A stretch of 44,718 bases of DNA from JBCDAP01 sp038747915 (GCA_038747915.1 JBCDJJ010000023.1:1-44718), one strand, 5' to 3'; shown: positions 32,798-41,140, counted from the stretch's first letter. Numbers and translations are program-made. Notes: generated by a model from the sequence alone, not told the origin.

Positions 32798-33646
32798 CTA
32801 AGCAGGCATATTCAGAAGCTCGATCAGCCCTTCCAGGAGCTGCTCGCCCGCACAGGCCACGAACGGTCGGCGGTCGAGGAGAGACTCCACAGGCGGGATC
32901 GGGTGGCCATCGTGGCCGCGGACCAGGCCGCCGGCCTCGAGGACGAGGCGTGACGGGGCCAGGTAGTTCTCGGGTGTGAGGCGACCGCGGAGATCGATGT
33001 GGGCGTCGATCGATCCGGCGGCGACTAGGGCGATGGAGCGTGTGCTGGCGCCGAAGCTCCGCATGTGGGCGACGTGGGCCGCGATGCGCTCGGCGCCCGG
33101 CGGCAGTCGCCCCGACCAGTCGGCACCGAGCATGGCGGCGTCGAGCGGGCCATCGGGGCGGACTCGGCAAGGAGGCCCGATGGGCTTGCCCGATTCGTCG
33201 ACCACGTAGCACCCCTGGCCCGCGGCTGCAGCGAGGGCGTGGCCCGGTTCGAGCGGACCCACGAGTCCGAACACGACCTGTTCGGGGCACACCGGCTCGC
33301 CGTGCGGGATCGCACCGAGGGCAAACCCTGAGCAGGGGATACCGCGTTTCGCGTTGGTCGAGCCATCGACGGGGTCGATCACGAAGGTGGGACCTGGACC
33401 GCCGAGGTCGATCGGTTCGGACTGCTCCTCCGACCACAGCACGCCACACCCGAACTCCTGGCGGAGGGTGTCGATCGCGATACGGTCGGCTTCAATATCG
33501 AACCACGCCTGGATATCCCCCTTGGCGTTGACCGTGGGCTCACCACCCGATGCTGAGTGGGCTGGCCCAGCGCGAAGCATGTCTCGGACGCGGACGTGGA
33601 GCGATGCGGCCACGCGGGCGATGCGATCAAGATCCACGTGCGCCAT
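32798..33646 (-). CDS. Inositol monophosphatase-family protein with altered metal site
   Basis: A 282-residue protein of the lithium-sensitive sugar-phosphatase superfamily (inositol monophosphatase, CysQ, HisN relatives). Visible motifs are Glu in 'VLWSEEQSE' and the metal-binding loop 'FVIDPVDGSTNAKRGIP' (normally DPIDGT). The C-terminal motif that normally reads W-D-x-A-A-G reads E-N-Y-L-A-P before 'SRLVLEAGG'; the metal-ligand Asp is replaced by Asn. Activity or substrate may therefore differ from classical IMPase. The preceding 'SFGASTRSIALVAAGSIDAHID' is otherwise normal for the family. It lies directly upstream of the pseudopilin operon on the same strand, about 65 nt apart, and might share its transcript. 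Confidence 0.85.
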   Translation of the reverse strand: MAHVDLDRIARVAASLHVRVRDMLRAGPAHSASGGEPTVNAKGDIQAWFDIEADRIAIDTLRQEFGCGVLWSEEQSEPIDLGGPGPTFVIDPVDGSTNAKRGIPCSGFALGAIPHGEPVCPEQVVFGLVGPLEPGHALAAAAGQGCYVVDESGKPIGPPCRVRPDGPLDAAMLGADWSGRLPPGAERIAAHVAHMRSFGASTRSIALVAAGSIDAHIDLRGRLTPENYLAPSRLVLEAGGLVRGHDGHPIPPVESLLDRRPFVACAGEQLLEGLIELLNMPA

Positions 33647-33726
33647 CAGGTCAGGTTCGAGATGACAGGGGTATGAGGCTCGGCGGTAGAGAGCAGGGTG
33701 CTACTCTTCGCACCGATTTCCGGCTC

Positions 33727-33768
33727 AAAAAAGAAAAAACCCACCATACCGGGGGAAGTACGGTGGGT
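33727..33768 (-). terminator. Intrinsic terminator on the minus strand, 80 nt upstream of the phosphatase gene
   Basis: On the minus strand ACCCACCGTAC (33768-33758) pairs over 11 bp with GTATGGTGGGT (33749-33739) around an 8-nt loop, then runs into T6-C-T6 (to 33727). The only non-Watson-Crick position is a G-U wobble on the minus strand but an A-C mismatch on the plus strand, so the minus transcript is the functional one. No annotated minus-strand gene ends here, so it terminates an unannotated small transcript or acts as an attenuator in the phosphatase leader. Confidence 0.75.
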
Positions 33769-33835
33769 AGGAGGGAAGAAACACGTCACCAACACTCTAC
33801 CGTTTTTTGCGGGTTTGGGAAAGCTTCGCAAGAGA
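33728..33835 (-). ncRNA. Candidate small RNA or leader ending at the terminator
   Basis: Inferred only from the orphan terminator. An AT-rich 'TAAAAT' element at about 33838-33843 on the minus strand could serve as a -10 box, giving a transcript of roughly 100 nt; no -35 box of standard sequence is present. The sequence does not resemble SRP RNA, 6S RNA or a tRNA. The 5' end shown is a guess. Confidence 0.25.
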
Positions 33836-33988
33836 ATTTTATGACGTTCTCGGCCCTACAGCCCGTCCCAAGCGCAACTCGAGGCGGGTGGGCCGCTTCG
33901 CTCCGTCCCGAAATCGGCCTCGGTGCGGGGCGGCGGAGGTGGGGGATCGCCTCGACATGATGTGCGCACCTGGGGAGACTGCCGTGCC

Positions 33989-35338
33989 ATGCTCCGGTGT
34001 CGCGGATTCAGGTTGAGGTTGGCTCACGTGCTGCGCGCGCTCCTCGGGTCCGCGCTCGTGTGCATCGGCGGTGTGGCTCAGGAGCTGGAACAAGAGTCGG
34101 CATCGGATACGGCATCGACGCCTCCGAACACCACGGAGGGAGAGGCCGGGGCGTCGGTGCCCCAGCGGCGGGTGTCACGAACGCCGTTGCCGGGCGACAT
34201 CGTGGGGGTGCTGTACCACGACGGACGGCGTTTCCAGGGCATGCTGATCGAGCAGAGCGATGATGCGGTTCGTTTCTCGGTGTCGGGCGTGGAGATCGAG
34301 GTCGACCTCGATGATGTCGAGCGGGTGTACTTCATCGGCACACCGATGGAGCGGTACATGGAGCTTCGCGAGGGCATCGCCGACGACGATGCCGCGGGCC
34401 TGATTGATCTCGCGCGGTGGCTGCTCGCCAACGATCTTGTCGAGCTGGCGCTTCTCGAGGCCCGTTTGGCGTTGCGCGCCGAGCCCCGCAACGCCGAGGC
34501 GATGCGTCTTGTGCATCGTCTCGAAGTGGTCAACGATCTCCGCAAGAGCGATCGCGATAGTGCTGAGTCATCGACCGATGGGGCCGAGCGAACGGGTCGC
34601 TCGGAGGTGCCGTGGGCGTCGGTGCCGTTGTTGGCCCCGGGGCAGATCCAACTCCTCAAGGTGTACGAGGTGGACCTCGCCGATCCGCCGCGCGTGGCGA
34701 TCGGCCGCGAGACCGTCGATCGGCTCCTCCGCGAGCACGCCGATCATGAGTTGATCCCGAACAGCGATGAGGGTCGCGCGGCCTTCCGTGACCTGAGCGC
34801 GCTCGAGGTCCTCGATGTGATGTTCCGGGTGCAGGCGCGTGAGCTGTACCCCGAGGTCGAGGTGATCGGTCACCCGAGGAGCTTTCGGATCTTCCGGGAC
34901 GAGGTACTACTCGCGTGGCTGGCCACGTCGTGTGCCTCGACGGCCTGCCACGGCGGCGGCGATGCGGGCGGGCTGCAGCTTGTGGGGGGTGTGCCCCGCT
35001 CCGACGAGGCGGTGTACACCAACTTCCTGATTTTGGATCGGTTCCGCACGTCGCTCGGCCAGCCGCTCATCGACTACGACCGTCCCGAGTCGTCGCTCCT
35101 GGTGCAGTTTGCCTCCCCGCAGGAGGAGGTGCTGTGGCCGCACCCCGAGGTGGCCGGGTGGTCACCCTCGCCGGTGTCGCGGAACACACGGCTCCGCGAG
35201 CGCACCATTGCGTGGATCGAGGCGATGTACCAGCCGCGCCCGACCTATCCGATCGTGTACCCACCCGAACCGGTTCAAGAGGCGATGTCGCCCGGATCCG
35301 AGCCACCCCCGCCCGCGCCGGAGCCAACACCGCGCTAG
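33989..35338 (+). CDS. Secreted protein with a CX4CH haem-type motif
   Basis: A 449-residue exported protein, start ATG 33989, with signal helix 'LAHVLRALLGSALVCIGGVAQ'. An N-terminal domain of about residues 65-120 ('PGDIVGVLYHDGRRFQGML'...'DLDDVERVYFIG') looks like a small SH3/Tudor-like barrel, followed by a helical, TPR-like segment ('LARWLLANDLVELALLEARLALR'; split here for clarity as two helices). Further on is 'SCASTACHGGGDAGGL', a CX4CH motif followed by Gly-rich sequence as in planctomycete c-type cytochrome domains. The tail is Pro-rich. No recognised enzyme domain. Possibly a periplasmic haem protein; haem binding is inferred from one motif. Followed 72 nt later by the coiled-coil lipoprotein gene on the same strand. 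Confidence 0.72.
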   Translation: MLRCRGFRLRLAHVLRALLGSALVCIGGVAQELEQESASDTASTPPNTTEGEAGASVPQRRVSRTPLPGDIVGVLYHDGRRFQGMLIEQSDDAVRFSVSGVEIEVDLDDVERVYFIGTPMERYMELREGIADDDAAGLIDLARWLLANDLVELALLEARLALRAEPRNAEAMRLVHRLEVVNDLRKSDRDSAESSTDGAERTGRSEVPWASVPLLAPGQIQLLKVYEVDLADPPRVAIGRETVDRLLREHADHELIPNSDEGRAAFRDLSALEVLDVMFRVQARELYPEVEVIGHPRSFRIFRDEVLLAWLATSCASTACHGGGDAGGLQLVGGVPRSDEAVYTNFLILDRFRTSLGQPLIDYDRPESSLLVQFASPQEEVLWPHPEVAGWSPSPVSRNTRLRERTIAWIEAMYQPRPTYPIVYPPEPVQEAMSPGSEPPPPAPEPTPR

Positions 35339-35410
35339 CGGGTTTCCGCGCACGTCTGGTAGCGTGCTGCCCCTCGCGACGAACAGCATCGACCGTTAGG
35401 AGTCCGCCAC

Positions 35411-36880
35411 GTGCCCTACGCCATGCATAAGCCGAACCAGAGATCCAGCCGCGTGACACGTCCTAACGCTGCGCTGCTCATCGCAGCGGGGCTGGTCGGC
35501 GGCTCGGTGGTGCTCGGGTGCGAGCAGGAGTCGTCGGAGCTTGTGCAGGTCCGTGAGGCGGCGTCGGAGTTGGTCACACTCCCGGTGGACGATGCCGAGT
35601 CGAGACGGCGCGACGCCGAGCGGCTCGAGCAGCGGGCCCGTGGGCTGTCGACGAGCGACTCGACACAAGGCGTGCAGGACGCCTCAACGATCATTGGTGC
35701 TCGAGCCTCGTACGAGATCGCGCAGTCGATGCAGATCGAGGCTCGAGCACTCATTAAGGAACTGCGGCGGGAGATCGAGGCGGCGCAGCGGCTCTGGCTC
35801 GCGGGCGAGCGCGCCTCGCGGCGCGGTGCTGCCGCGCTCGAATATGACGCGTCCGAGGCCTTCGCGTGGATCGACGACGAGCTGGCGCGCGAGGCCGATG
35901 TCGCCGACGAGCTGCGCGAGCAGGTCGAGGCTTTCGAGGCGCAGCAGGCCCGGCTCTCGGGCGAGATCGACGAGATCCGTGCCGACATCGACCGGCTTCG
36001 CGCGGACGAGGAGGCGCAGCGTCGCGCCGCGATCGATGCCTCGCTCGAGCAGCGCATGGATCACGTCCGCCAGGCGGCGGAGCTGCGGGCACGAGCCGAT
36101 GATCTCGACACGCGAGCAGCTCGCCTGACACTCGAGCGGGCCGGTGTGGATGCTCGTGCGGGCATCGCCGGTCTGGAACTCGCCCGGGCCGAGGACAGGA
36201 TCACGGCCCTCGAGGCAGCACGGGAGCTGGAGCGGACCAAGGCCGACGAGACCGAGTCCGCGGGTCGGGCTTCATCGGCCGATGCGTCGGCGCGCTGGGG
36301 TGAGGCGGCGGATCTGCTCGAGGCCACCGAACAACGCATTGCTGATGAACTGGCGCCGCTGATCGAGAGCACGGTCGAGCGGCTGGATGGTGTGGCCTCG
36401 GCAGCGGGGCGGCTGCGTGGTGACGCGCTGGGTTCGTCGTCTCGCGTGTTCGCGTCATCGGCACGCCTGGAGGCGGGTGATCTGCTCGCGGCGGAGCGGG
36501 CGTTGCTGCAGCTTGGTGCGGCTCTGGCGCAGCGGATCGGAGAGGTCGACACGGAACGCTCGTCGCGGTTTGATGAGATCGCGCGGAGGTTCGGGGCGCG
36601 GGTTGATTCGCGGGCGCTCAAGGCGGCGGATCTGTTCGAGGAAGCTGTGTCGGGGCTGCGAGAGCTGGACCGAGACGCTGCGGATCGCCTGACGGATCAG
36701 ATCGAGCTGATCGCCGACGAGTGGCGTGAGACGGTCACCACCACACCGGGCGAACAGCCCGAGGACCGCGCGCGTGAGCGTCGGAATGTCGAGCGACCCG
36801 ATGACGCCGACACCGACACCGAGGCCGACCAGGCCGCACCGGCGAGCGATGACACGCCCGCCGATGACGGGGGCAAATAA
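35411..36880 (+). CDS. Coiled-coil lipoprotein
   Basis: A 489-residue predicted lipoprotein. The hydrophobic signal 'ALLIAAGLVGGSVVLGCEQE' contains a lipobox V-V-L-G-C with the acylated Cys at residue 37. Almost all of the mature protein (about 60-440) is Glu/Arg/Ala-rich and strongly predicted by eye to be coiled coil ('LREQVEAFEAQQARLSGEI', 'RADIDRLRADEEAQRRAA'). The C-terminus is Asp/Thr/Pro-rich and disordered. GTG 35411 is preceded by TTAGGAG with 8-nt spacing; ATG 35423 is a possible alternative start. No known family. Likely an envelope-anchored structural protein, perhaps functionally paired with the preceding secreted gene. Confidence 0.75.
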   Translation: MPYAMHKPNQRSSRVTRPNAALLIAAGLVGGSVVLGCEQESSELVQVREAASELVTLPVDDAESRRRDAERLEQRARGLSTSDSTQGVQDASTIIGARASYEIAQSMQIEARALIKELRREIEAAQRLWLAGERASRRGAAALEYDASEAFAWIDDELAREADVADELREQVEAFEAQQARLSGEIDEIRADIDRLRADEEAQRRAAIDASLEQRMDHVRQAAELRARADDLDTRAARLTLERAGVDARAGIAGLELARAEDRITALEAARELERTKADETESAGRASSADASARWGEAADLLEATEQRIADELAPLIESTVERLDGVASAAGRLRGDALGSSSRVFASSARLEAGDLLAAERALLQLGAALAQRIGEVDTERSSRFDEIARRFGARVDSRALKAADLFEEAVSGLRELDRDAADRLTDQIELIADEWRETVTTTPGEQPEDRARERRNVERPDDADTDTEADQAAPASDDTPADDGGK

Positions 36881-36884
36881 ACAA

Positions 36885-36908
36885 AGGCCGCGGTGTGTGC
36901 CGCGGCCT
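36885..36908 (+). terminator. GC-rich hairpin after the lipoprotein gene
   Basis: AGGCCGCGG (36885-36893) and CCGCGGCCT (36900-36908) form a perfect 9-bp stem with a 6-nt loop, 4 nt after the lipoprotein stop codon. There is no T-tract, so it is a processing or Rho-coupled end rather than a classical intrinsic terminator. Confidence 0.5.
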
Positions 36909-36929
36909 CGATCCGTTATCTCAGGATGT

Positions 36930-36955
36930 CACCGAGATATATGCCCCTCTCGGTG
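36930..36955 (-). terminator. Second hairpin in the convergent gap
   Basis: CACCGAGA (36930-36937) pairs perfectly with TCTCGGTG (36948-36955) around a 10-nt loop. It lies 33 nt beyond the stop codon of the convergent ClpP-like gene, so the two hairpins of this gap are back to back, one for each gene. No T-tract. Confidence 0.4.
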
Positions 36956-36988
36956 CGTGTGTGATCGTGTGATCACTCGACGGTGCGC

Positions 36989-38380
36989 TCACCAGCGGTA
37001 GCGGCGGTCGGGGTTGTACATGTAGTAGAAGTCGAATGGTGCCGGCTCTGGGAGCTGAATGAACCGCTCGCCGTCGGTATCGGTGCGCTCCTCGGCGCCG
37101 AAGAAGAAGAAGAACGGGCGGGACGCCGCCTTGGGCTTCTCGCGAAGCCCTTCCTCGCGGATCTCGGTGACGATGTTGTCGACCCAGTTGAGCTCGACCG
37201 CGACATCGGCGAACTCGTCCCAGTCACCGGTCGAGGCGTTCTCGTACATGAGTTCGACGACGCGCTCGGGCGTCTCACCCATCTTGTCGGCGAGGGGCTC
37301 CATGAGGCGGCGGGCCCACTCCTCTGCCGACTCGAGCTGCTCCTTCTGCTGGGTCATGTTGCCACCGGCGCCGTAGGACATCTGGTGGTGGAGCATGATG
37401 GCGTTGGGATAGGCGTAGGAGTGGTCGGCGAGGGTCGTGATGAAGGCGGCCATAGACGCAGCGAACTGCTTGACCACGACGTGGACCGGGGCATCCGAGT
37501 TCTTCATGGCCTCGAGGATCCGGTAGCCCTCCATGACCGAGCCGCCGGGCGAGCGGTCGATCACGATGAAGATCGGGGCCTCGCGGTCGAGGTTGTTGAA
37601 GTAGTGGATGCGGTCGGTGATGTAGGTGGAGACACCTGAGTAGATGGGGCCGTTGAGTTCGATGCGGCGGTCGGAGATGTAGAGGGTGTCGCCGTCGAGC
37701 GGGTTTTCGCGGTACTCGAGGTCGTCGAGCACGACGGACATGACGGTGTCCTTGGTGTCGCGGAGCTGCCGGGCCGAGTTGAGCTCGCTGATGGCGGCGC
37801 TCGTCTCGAGCTCGGCGAGCTGGGAAGCGAGTTTTTCCTGCTTGAGCCGCTCGCCGAGCACAGCGTTGTGCTGCTGGAGTTCGGCGAGTTCGGCCGCGAG
37901 TTCGGCCATCTCGGCGTCGCGCTCGGCATCGGCGAGGCGTGCCTGGGTCTGGAGGAGATCGACCCGGGTCTTCATCTCGCGGAGGCGTTCGTCTTCACGG
38001 GCGGCAGCGAGCGCCGATTCGGCCTTGAGCCGCTTGACCTCGCGCTCCATGTCGGCCAGCTCGGCCTTGAGCTCGGCCTCTTCGAGCGACTGCTCGCTCG
38101 CGAGCTCGGCCCGGCGGAGTTCGGCCTCCTGCAGCTCGTTCTTCTGGCGCTGGGCGAGCAGCTCGTACTCGGCCTTGAGGAGCTGGTTCTCCTTGCGGAG
38201 GCGCTCGAGTTCCTCGGCGATCGGATCGACCTCCGGCTCTTCGGGGGCTTGAGCTGCGGATGTGGCTTCGGTGTCGCCGGTATTGGCGGCGGCGATGAGG
38301 TCATCAGCGATCGCTGGAGATGCCATCAACCCGGAGGCCATCGCGACCGCTGCCGAAACCCGCCACGCTTGCACTGCCAT
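36989..38380 (-). CDS. Secreted ClpP-like protease with long N-terminal coiled coil
   Basis: A 463-residue exported protein. A signal peptide ends at about 'ASPAIADD' (residue 27). Residues about 50-210 are continuous Glu/Lys/Ala-rich coiled coil. The C-terminal half is ClpP/crotonase fold: 'PIFIVIDRSPGGSVMEGYRIL' (family 'SPGG' oxyanion region; split at 20 residues here), Ser308 in 'QFAASMAAF' as nucleophile, His330/331 in 'MLHHQMSYG', and an Asp in 'STGDWDEFADVAVELNWVD', aligning with 'ERDRFLSAPEA...GLVD' of ClpP. A TTC5 codon run gives five consecutive Phe near residue 425, and the C-terminus is Tyr/Arg-rich. ATG 38380 has AAGGAG 7 nt upstream. No ClpX/A partner can reach a periplasmic enzyme, so it probably acts alone, like SppA-type proteases. 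Confidence 0.82.
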   Translation of the reverse strand: MAVQAWRVSAAVAMASGLMASPAIADDLIAAANTGDTEATSAAQAPEEPEVDPIAEELERLRKENQLLKAEYELLAQRQKNELQEAELRRAELASEQSLEEAELKAELADMEREVKRLKAESALAAAREDERLREMKTRVDLLQTQARLADAERDAEMAELAAELAELQQHNAVLGERLKQEKLASQLAELETSAAISELNSARQLRDTKDTVMSVVLDDLEYRENPLDGDTLYISDRRIELNGPIYSGVSTYITDRIHYFNNLDREAPIFIVIDRSPGGSVMEGYRILEAMKNSDAPVHVVVKQFAASMAAFITTLADHSYAYPNAIMLHHQMSYGAGGNMTQQKEQLESAEEWARRLMEPLADKMGETPERVVELMYENASTGDWDEFADVAVELNWVDNIVTEIREEGLREKPKAASRPFFFFFGAEERTDTDGERFIQLPEPAPFDFYYMYNPDRRYRW

Positions 38381-38542
38381 GATCAAACTCCTTGTTGGGA
38401 ACCAGGGCGTCGCCCCGCTCGTTCGTCTGCCCCCGAGCATCGGACGATGCGCTGGGCGGCTGGAATGACAGCATCATCGCCAACCGCCCGACCAACAGGG
38501 ACGCGACGATGAAACCGCCGGCCGAGTGTAGAGTTGCCGTTG

Positions 38543-39181
38543 GTGTCCGACGAGCCGAGCCAATCCGATGCAGAGCCAGTGGTCATCGGGCTTTGCGGCG
38601 CGATCGGCGCGGGCAAGTCGACGGTCGCCCGGCTGCTCGCCGAGCGAGGGGCTGCGGTGTCGGACGCGGATTCGGACTCACGGTCGGCGCTCGAACTCGA
38701 GGAGGTAAAGTCGGCACTTGTCGCGTGGTGGGGGCCGGGCATGGTGGGGGAGGACGGTGGGGTCGACCGTTCGCGCGTGGCGGAGCGGGTCTTTGCCGAC
38801 CCGTCCGAACGCCAAAAACTGGAGTCGCTCATCCATCCCATCGTGCGCCAGGCGCGTGCCGAGGCGTTCGCGGAGGCACGGGCCGAGGGGGTCTGTTTCT
38901 TTGTTATCGACGCGCCGCTGCTGCACGAGGCGGAGCTGACGCCGCTGTGCGATGTGGTGTGGTTTGTCGATGCACCGCGCGAGATTCGGCTCGAGCGGGT
39001 GGTCTCTGGGCGGGGGTGGGACGAGGCCGAGCTGAATCGGCGCGAATCGGCGCAGTGGTCGAGCAACCGCAAGCGGGACGCCTCGGACCGCGTTCTCAAC
39101 AACAATGGGTCGATCGAGGAGCTGGCATCGCAGATCGACACCGCGCTTGCTACACTACTCCACGAGCGTGCTCAGGCATGA
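38543..39181 (+). CDS. coaE: Dephospho-CoA kinase
   Basis: Final step of coenzyme A synthesis: ATP-dependent phosphorylation of dephospho-CoA on the 3'-hydroxyl. The 212-residue protein has the P-loop 'GLCGAIGAGKSTVARLLAE', 'VSDADSDSR' (normally D-AD-x-xxR), 'LESLIHPIV' (the family's HP motif), 'FVIDAPLLHEAEL' and 'CDVVWFVDAPREIRLERV', with 'NRRESAQW' and 'SDRVLNNNGSIEEL' near the end. GTG 38543 is chosen; TTG 38534 is an alternative, and the ribosome-binding site is weak. Transcribed divergently from the ClpP-like gene and followed by rho after about 150 nt. Confidence 0.93.
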   Translation: MSDEPSQSDAEPVVIGLCGAIGAGKSTVARLLAERGAAVSDADSDSRSALELEEVKSALVAWWGPGMVGEDGGVDRSRVAERVFADPSERQKLESLIHPIVRQARAEAFAEARAEGVCFFVIDAPLLHEAELTPLCDVVWFVDAPREIRLERVVSGRGWDEAELNRRESAQWSSNRKRDASDRVLNNNGSIEELASQIDTALATLLHERAQA

Positions 39182-39334
39182 TCGCGTGCCTGCGCGTCGA
39201 GCACACGGGCTTCCGCCCCGCATCACTTCACCCACGTCCAACTCGGTCTCACCTCTCCTGCACGCGTTTGGTGTCGAACTACTTGAGTTCGGCGGCGCGG
39301 GCACATCCGAGATCGATCGCGGGATCCACCACGC

Positions 39335-41140
39335 ATGGCCAAAGCCACCGACAGCACAACCACACCGGCTTCCTCCGAGCAAGAGACCGAGGCCAAGCCG
39401 AAGCGCCGGCGCACAACGACACGGCGTTCTACGAGTAAAGCCGCCGCGAGCGAGACCGGCACCACATCCGGTTCGAAGTCGAAGGACACCGCGGAACCGG
39501 CTGAGAAGCCCAAGCGGGCGACTGCCTCGGAGAAGAAGGCGAGCGAGCCGGCACCGCCGGAGACCGCATCGTCGTCGTCCTCCGCGCCCGGTGAGACAAC
39601 GCCAGCCCCCGCGAGCCACAATGGCCAGGCCGGTTCGGACAGCGGGCCGCCGGCCGATGGCGAGATGGGCTTGCCGGCGAATCGCAGGCGGAAGCGCAAG
39701 AAGAAGAAGCGGCCCGGCGCACCGAATCAGCCTCAGCATCAACACTCGCACCAGTCGTCGCGGTACGGCGGTTCCGGCATCCCGGCGAGCGCACTCCCGA
39801 ACGAGGAAGACCTCCGCGCCGAAGCCGCCGAGCTCGACAAAATCGCGGGCACTAAGGATTATGCCAAGGCCGCGGCCGAGGCGCTGCACATCTCCGAGCT
39901 CCAGAAGATGGGCCTGGACGATCTGCACACGCTCGCGTCGGAGGAGGGCATCGAGGAGCCCGCGTCGAAGCCTCGTCAACAGTTGATCTTCGAGCTGCTC
40001 AAGTCGCGCGCCGAGGCCGGCGGGCTGATGTTCGGCGAGGGCACTCTCGAGATCATGCCGGAGGGCTTCGGGTTCCTGCGTCAGGCCGAGTGCTCGTATC
40101 TCGCTAGCCCCGACGACATCTACGTGGCGCCGACCATCATCCGGCACATGGGCCTGCGGGCGGGGATGGAGATCTCGGGCGCGATCCGCCCGCCGAAAGA
40201 GAACGAGCGGTTCTTCGCCCTGCTGCGCATCGACGAGGTAAATACCGGCGATCCGGCCCGCGTCAAGGGCCTGCCGATCTTCGAGGATCTGACGCCTCTT
40301 CACCCGGAGGAGCGCTTCATTCTCGAGACCGAGCAGAGCGTGCTCGAGACACGCGTGGTGGACCTGGTGGCGCCGATCGGCAAGGGGCAGCGGGCGCTGA
40401 TCGTCGCGCCGCCGCGGACGGGCAAGACGGTGCTCCTGCAGAAGGTCACGCAGGCGATCAGCAAGAACTACCCCGACACCAAGATCATCGTGCTGCTGAT
40501 CGACGAGCGCCCGGAAGAGGTGACCGACTTCCGCCGCAACACCGTGGATGGTGTCGAGGTGGTCGCCTCGACGTTCGATGAGGATGCGCGCCGGCACATC
40601 CAGGTGGCCGAGATGGTGATGGCCAAGGCCCGGCGATACGTGGAGTTCGGCCAGGATGTGGTGATCCTGCTGGACTCGATCACGCGTCTTGCCCGTGCGT
40701 ACAACGCCGGGGCGCCGAACACCGGCAAGATCATGTCGGGCGGTATCGACTCGGGGGCGCTCACGCGGCCCAAGAAGTTCTTCGGTTCGGCCCGCGCGAT
40801 CGAGAACGGGGGCAGCTTGACGATCCTCGGCACCGCGCTGATCGACACCGGCTCGAAGGCGGACGAGGTCATCTTCGAGGAGTTCAAGGGCACCGGGAAC
40901 TCCGAGCTGCACCTGGACCGCAAGCTCATCGAGAAGCGGATTTTCCCAGCGATCGACGTCGCAGCATCCGGCACGCGCCGCGAGGAGCTGCTGCTCGATC
41001 CGAAGGAGTTGGAGCTTGTGTACCGGCTGCGCAAGGTGCTGAGCGACATGAACGTCGTCGAGGCGATGGAACTGATGCGGAGCCGCCTCGGTAAAACCAA
41101 GACCAACGCCGAATTCCTGGTGACGATGAACCTGGGCTGA
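39335..41140 (+). CDS. rho: Transcription termination factor Rho with long disordered N-terminus
   Basis: Hexameric RNA-dependent helicase that ends transcription. Residues about 1-150 are low-complexity and Lys/Ser/Thr/Pro-rich ('KPKRRRTTTRRS', 'RRKRKKKKRPGA'), a disordered extension seen in many high-GC bacteria. The Rho N-terminal RNA-binding region follows ('ISELQKMGLDDLHTLA'), then the cold-shock-like primary site 'GEGTLEIMPEGFGFLR'. The ATPase core has Walker A 'APPRTGKTVLLQ' (about residue 359), 'LLIDERPEEVTDF', Q-loop/R-loop 'GGIDSGALTRPKKFFGSAR' and 'ELHLDRKLIEKRIFPAID'. Total length is 601 residues against about 420 in E. coli, the difference being the N-terminus. Confidence 0.97.
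   Translation: MAKATDSTTTPASSEQETEAKPKRRRTTTRRSTSKAAASETGTTSGSKSKDTAEPAEKPKRATASEKKASEPAPPETASSSSSAPGETTPAPASHNGQAGSDSGPPADGEMGLPANRRRKRKKKKRPGAPNQPQHQHSHQSSRYGGSGIPASALPNEEDLRAEAAELDKIAGTKDYAKAAAEALHISELQKMGLDDLHTLASEEGIEEPASKPRQQLIFELLKSRAEAGGLMFGEGTLEIMPEGFGFLRQAECSYLASPDDIYVAPTIIRHMGLRAGMEISGAIRPPKENERFFALLRIDEVNTGDPARVKGLPIFEDLTPLHPEERFILETEQSVLETRVVDLVAPIGKGQRALIVAPPRTGKTVLLQKVTQAISKNYPDTKIIVLLIDERPEEVTDFRRNTVDGVEVVASTFDEDARRHIQVAEMVMAKARRYVEFGQDVVILLDSITRLARAYNAGAPNTGKIMSGGIDSGALTRPKKFFGSARAIENGGSLTILGTALIDTGSKADEVIFEEFKGTGNSELHLDRKLIEKRIFPAIDVAASGTRREELLLDPKELELVYRLRKVLSDMNVVEAMELMRSRLGKTKTNAEFLVTMNLG

Larger units (their letters stand above)
33647..33988. other. Divergent intergenic region with a minus-strand terminator
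   Basis: About 340 bases between the phosphatase gene (minus) and the CX4CH protein gene (plus). It holds the terminator listed separately, a T6 run at 33804-33809, and AT-rich sequence around 33830-33845 ('AGAATTTTATG') that could be part of a promoter on either strand. No supported protein-coding gene. A small RNA ending at the terminator is possible. Confidence 0.45.
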
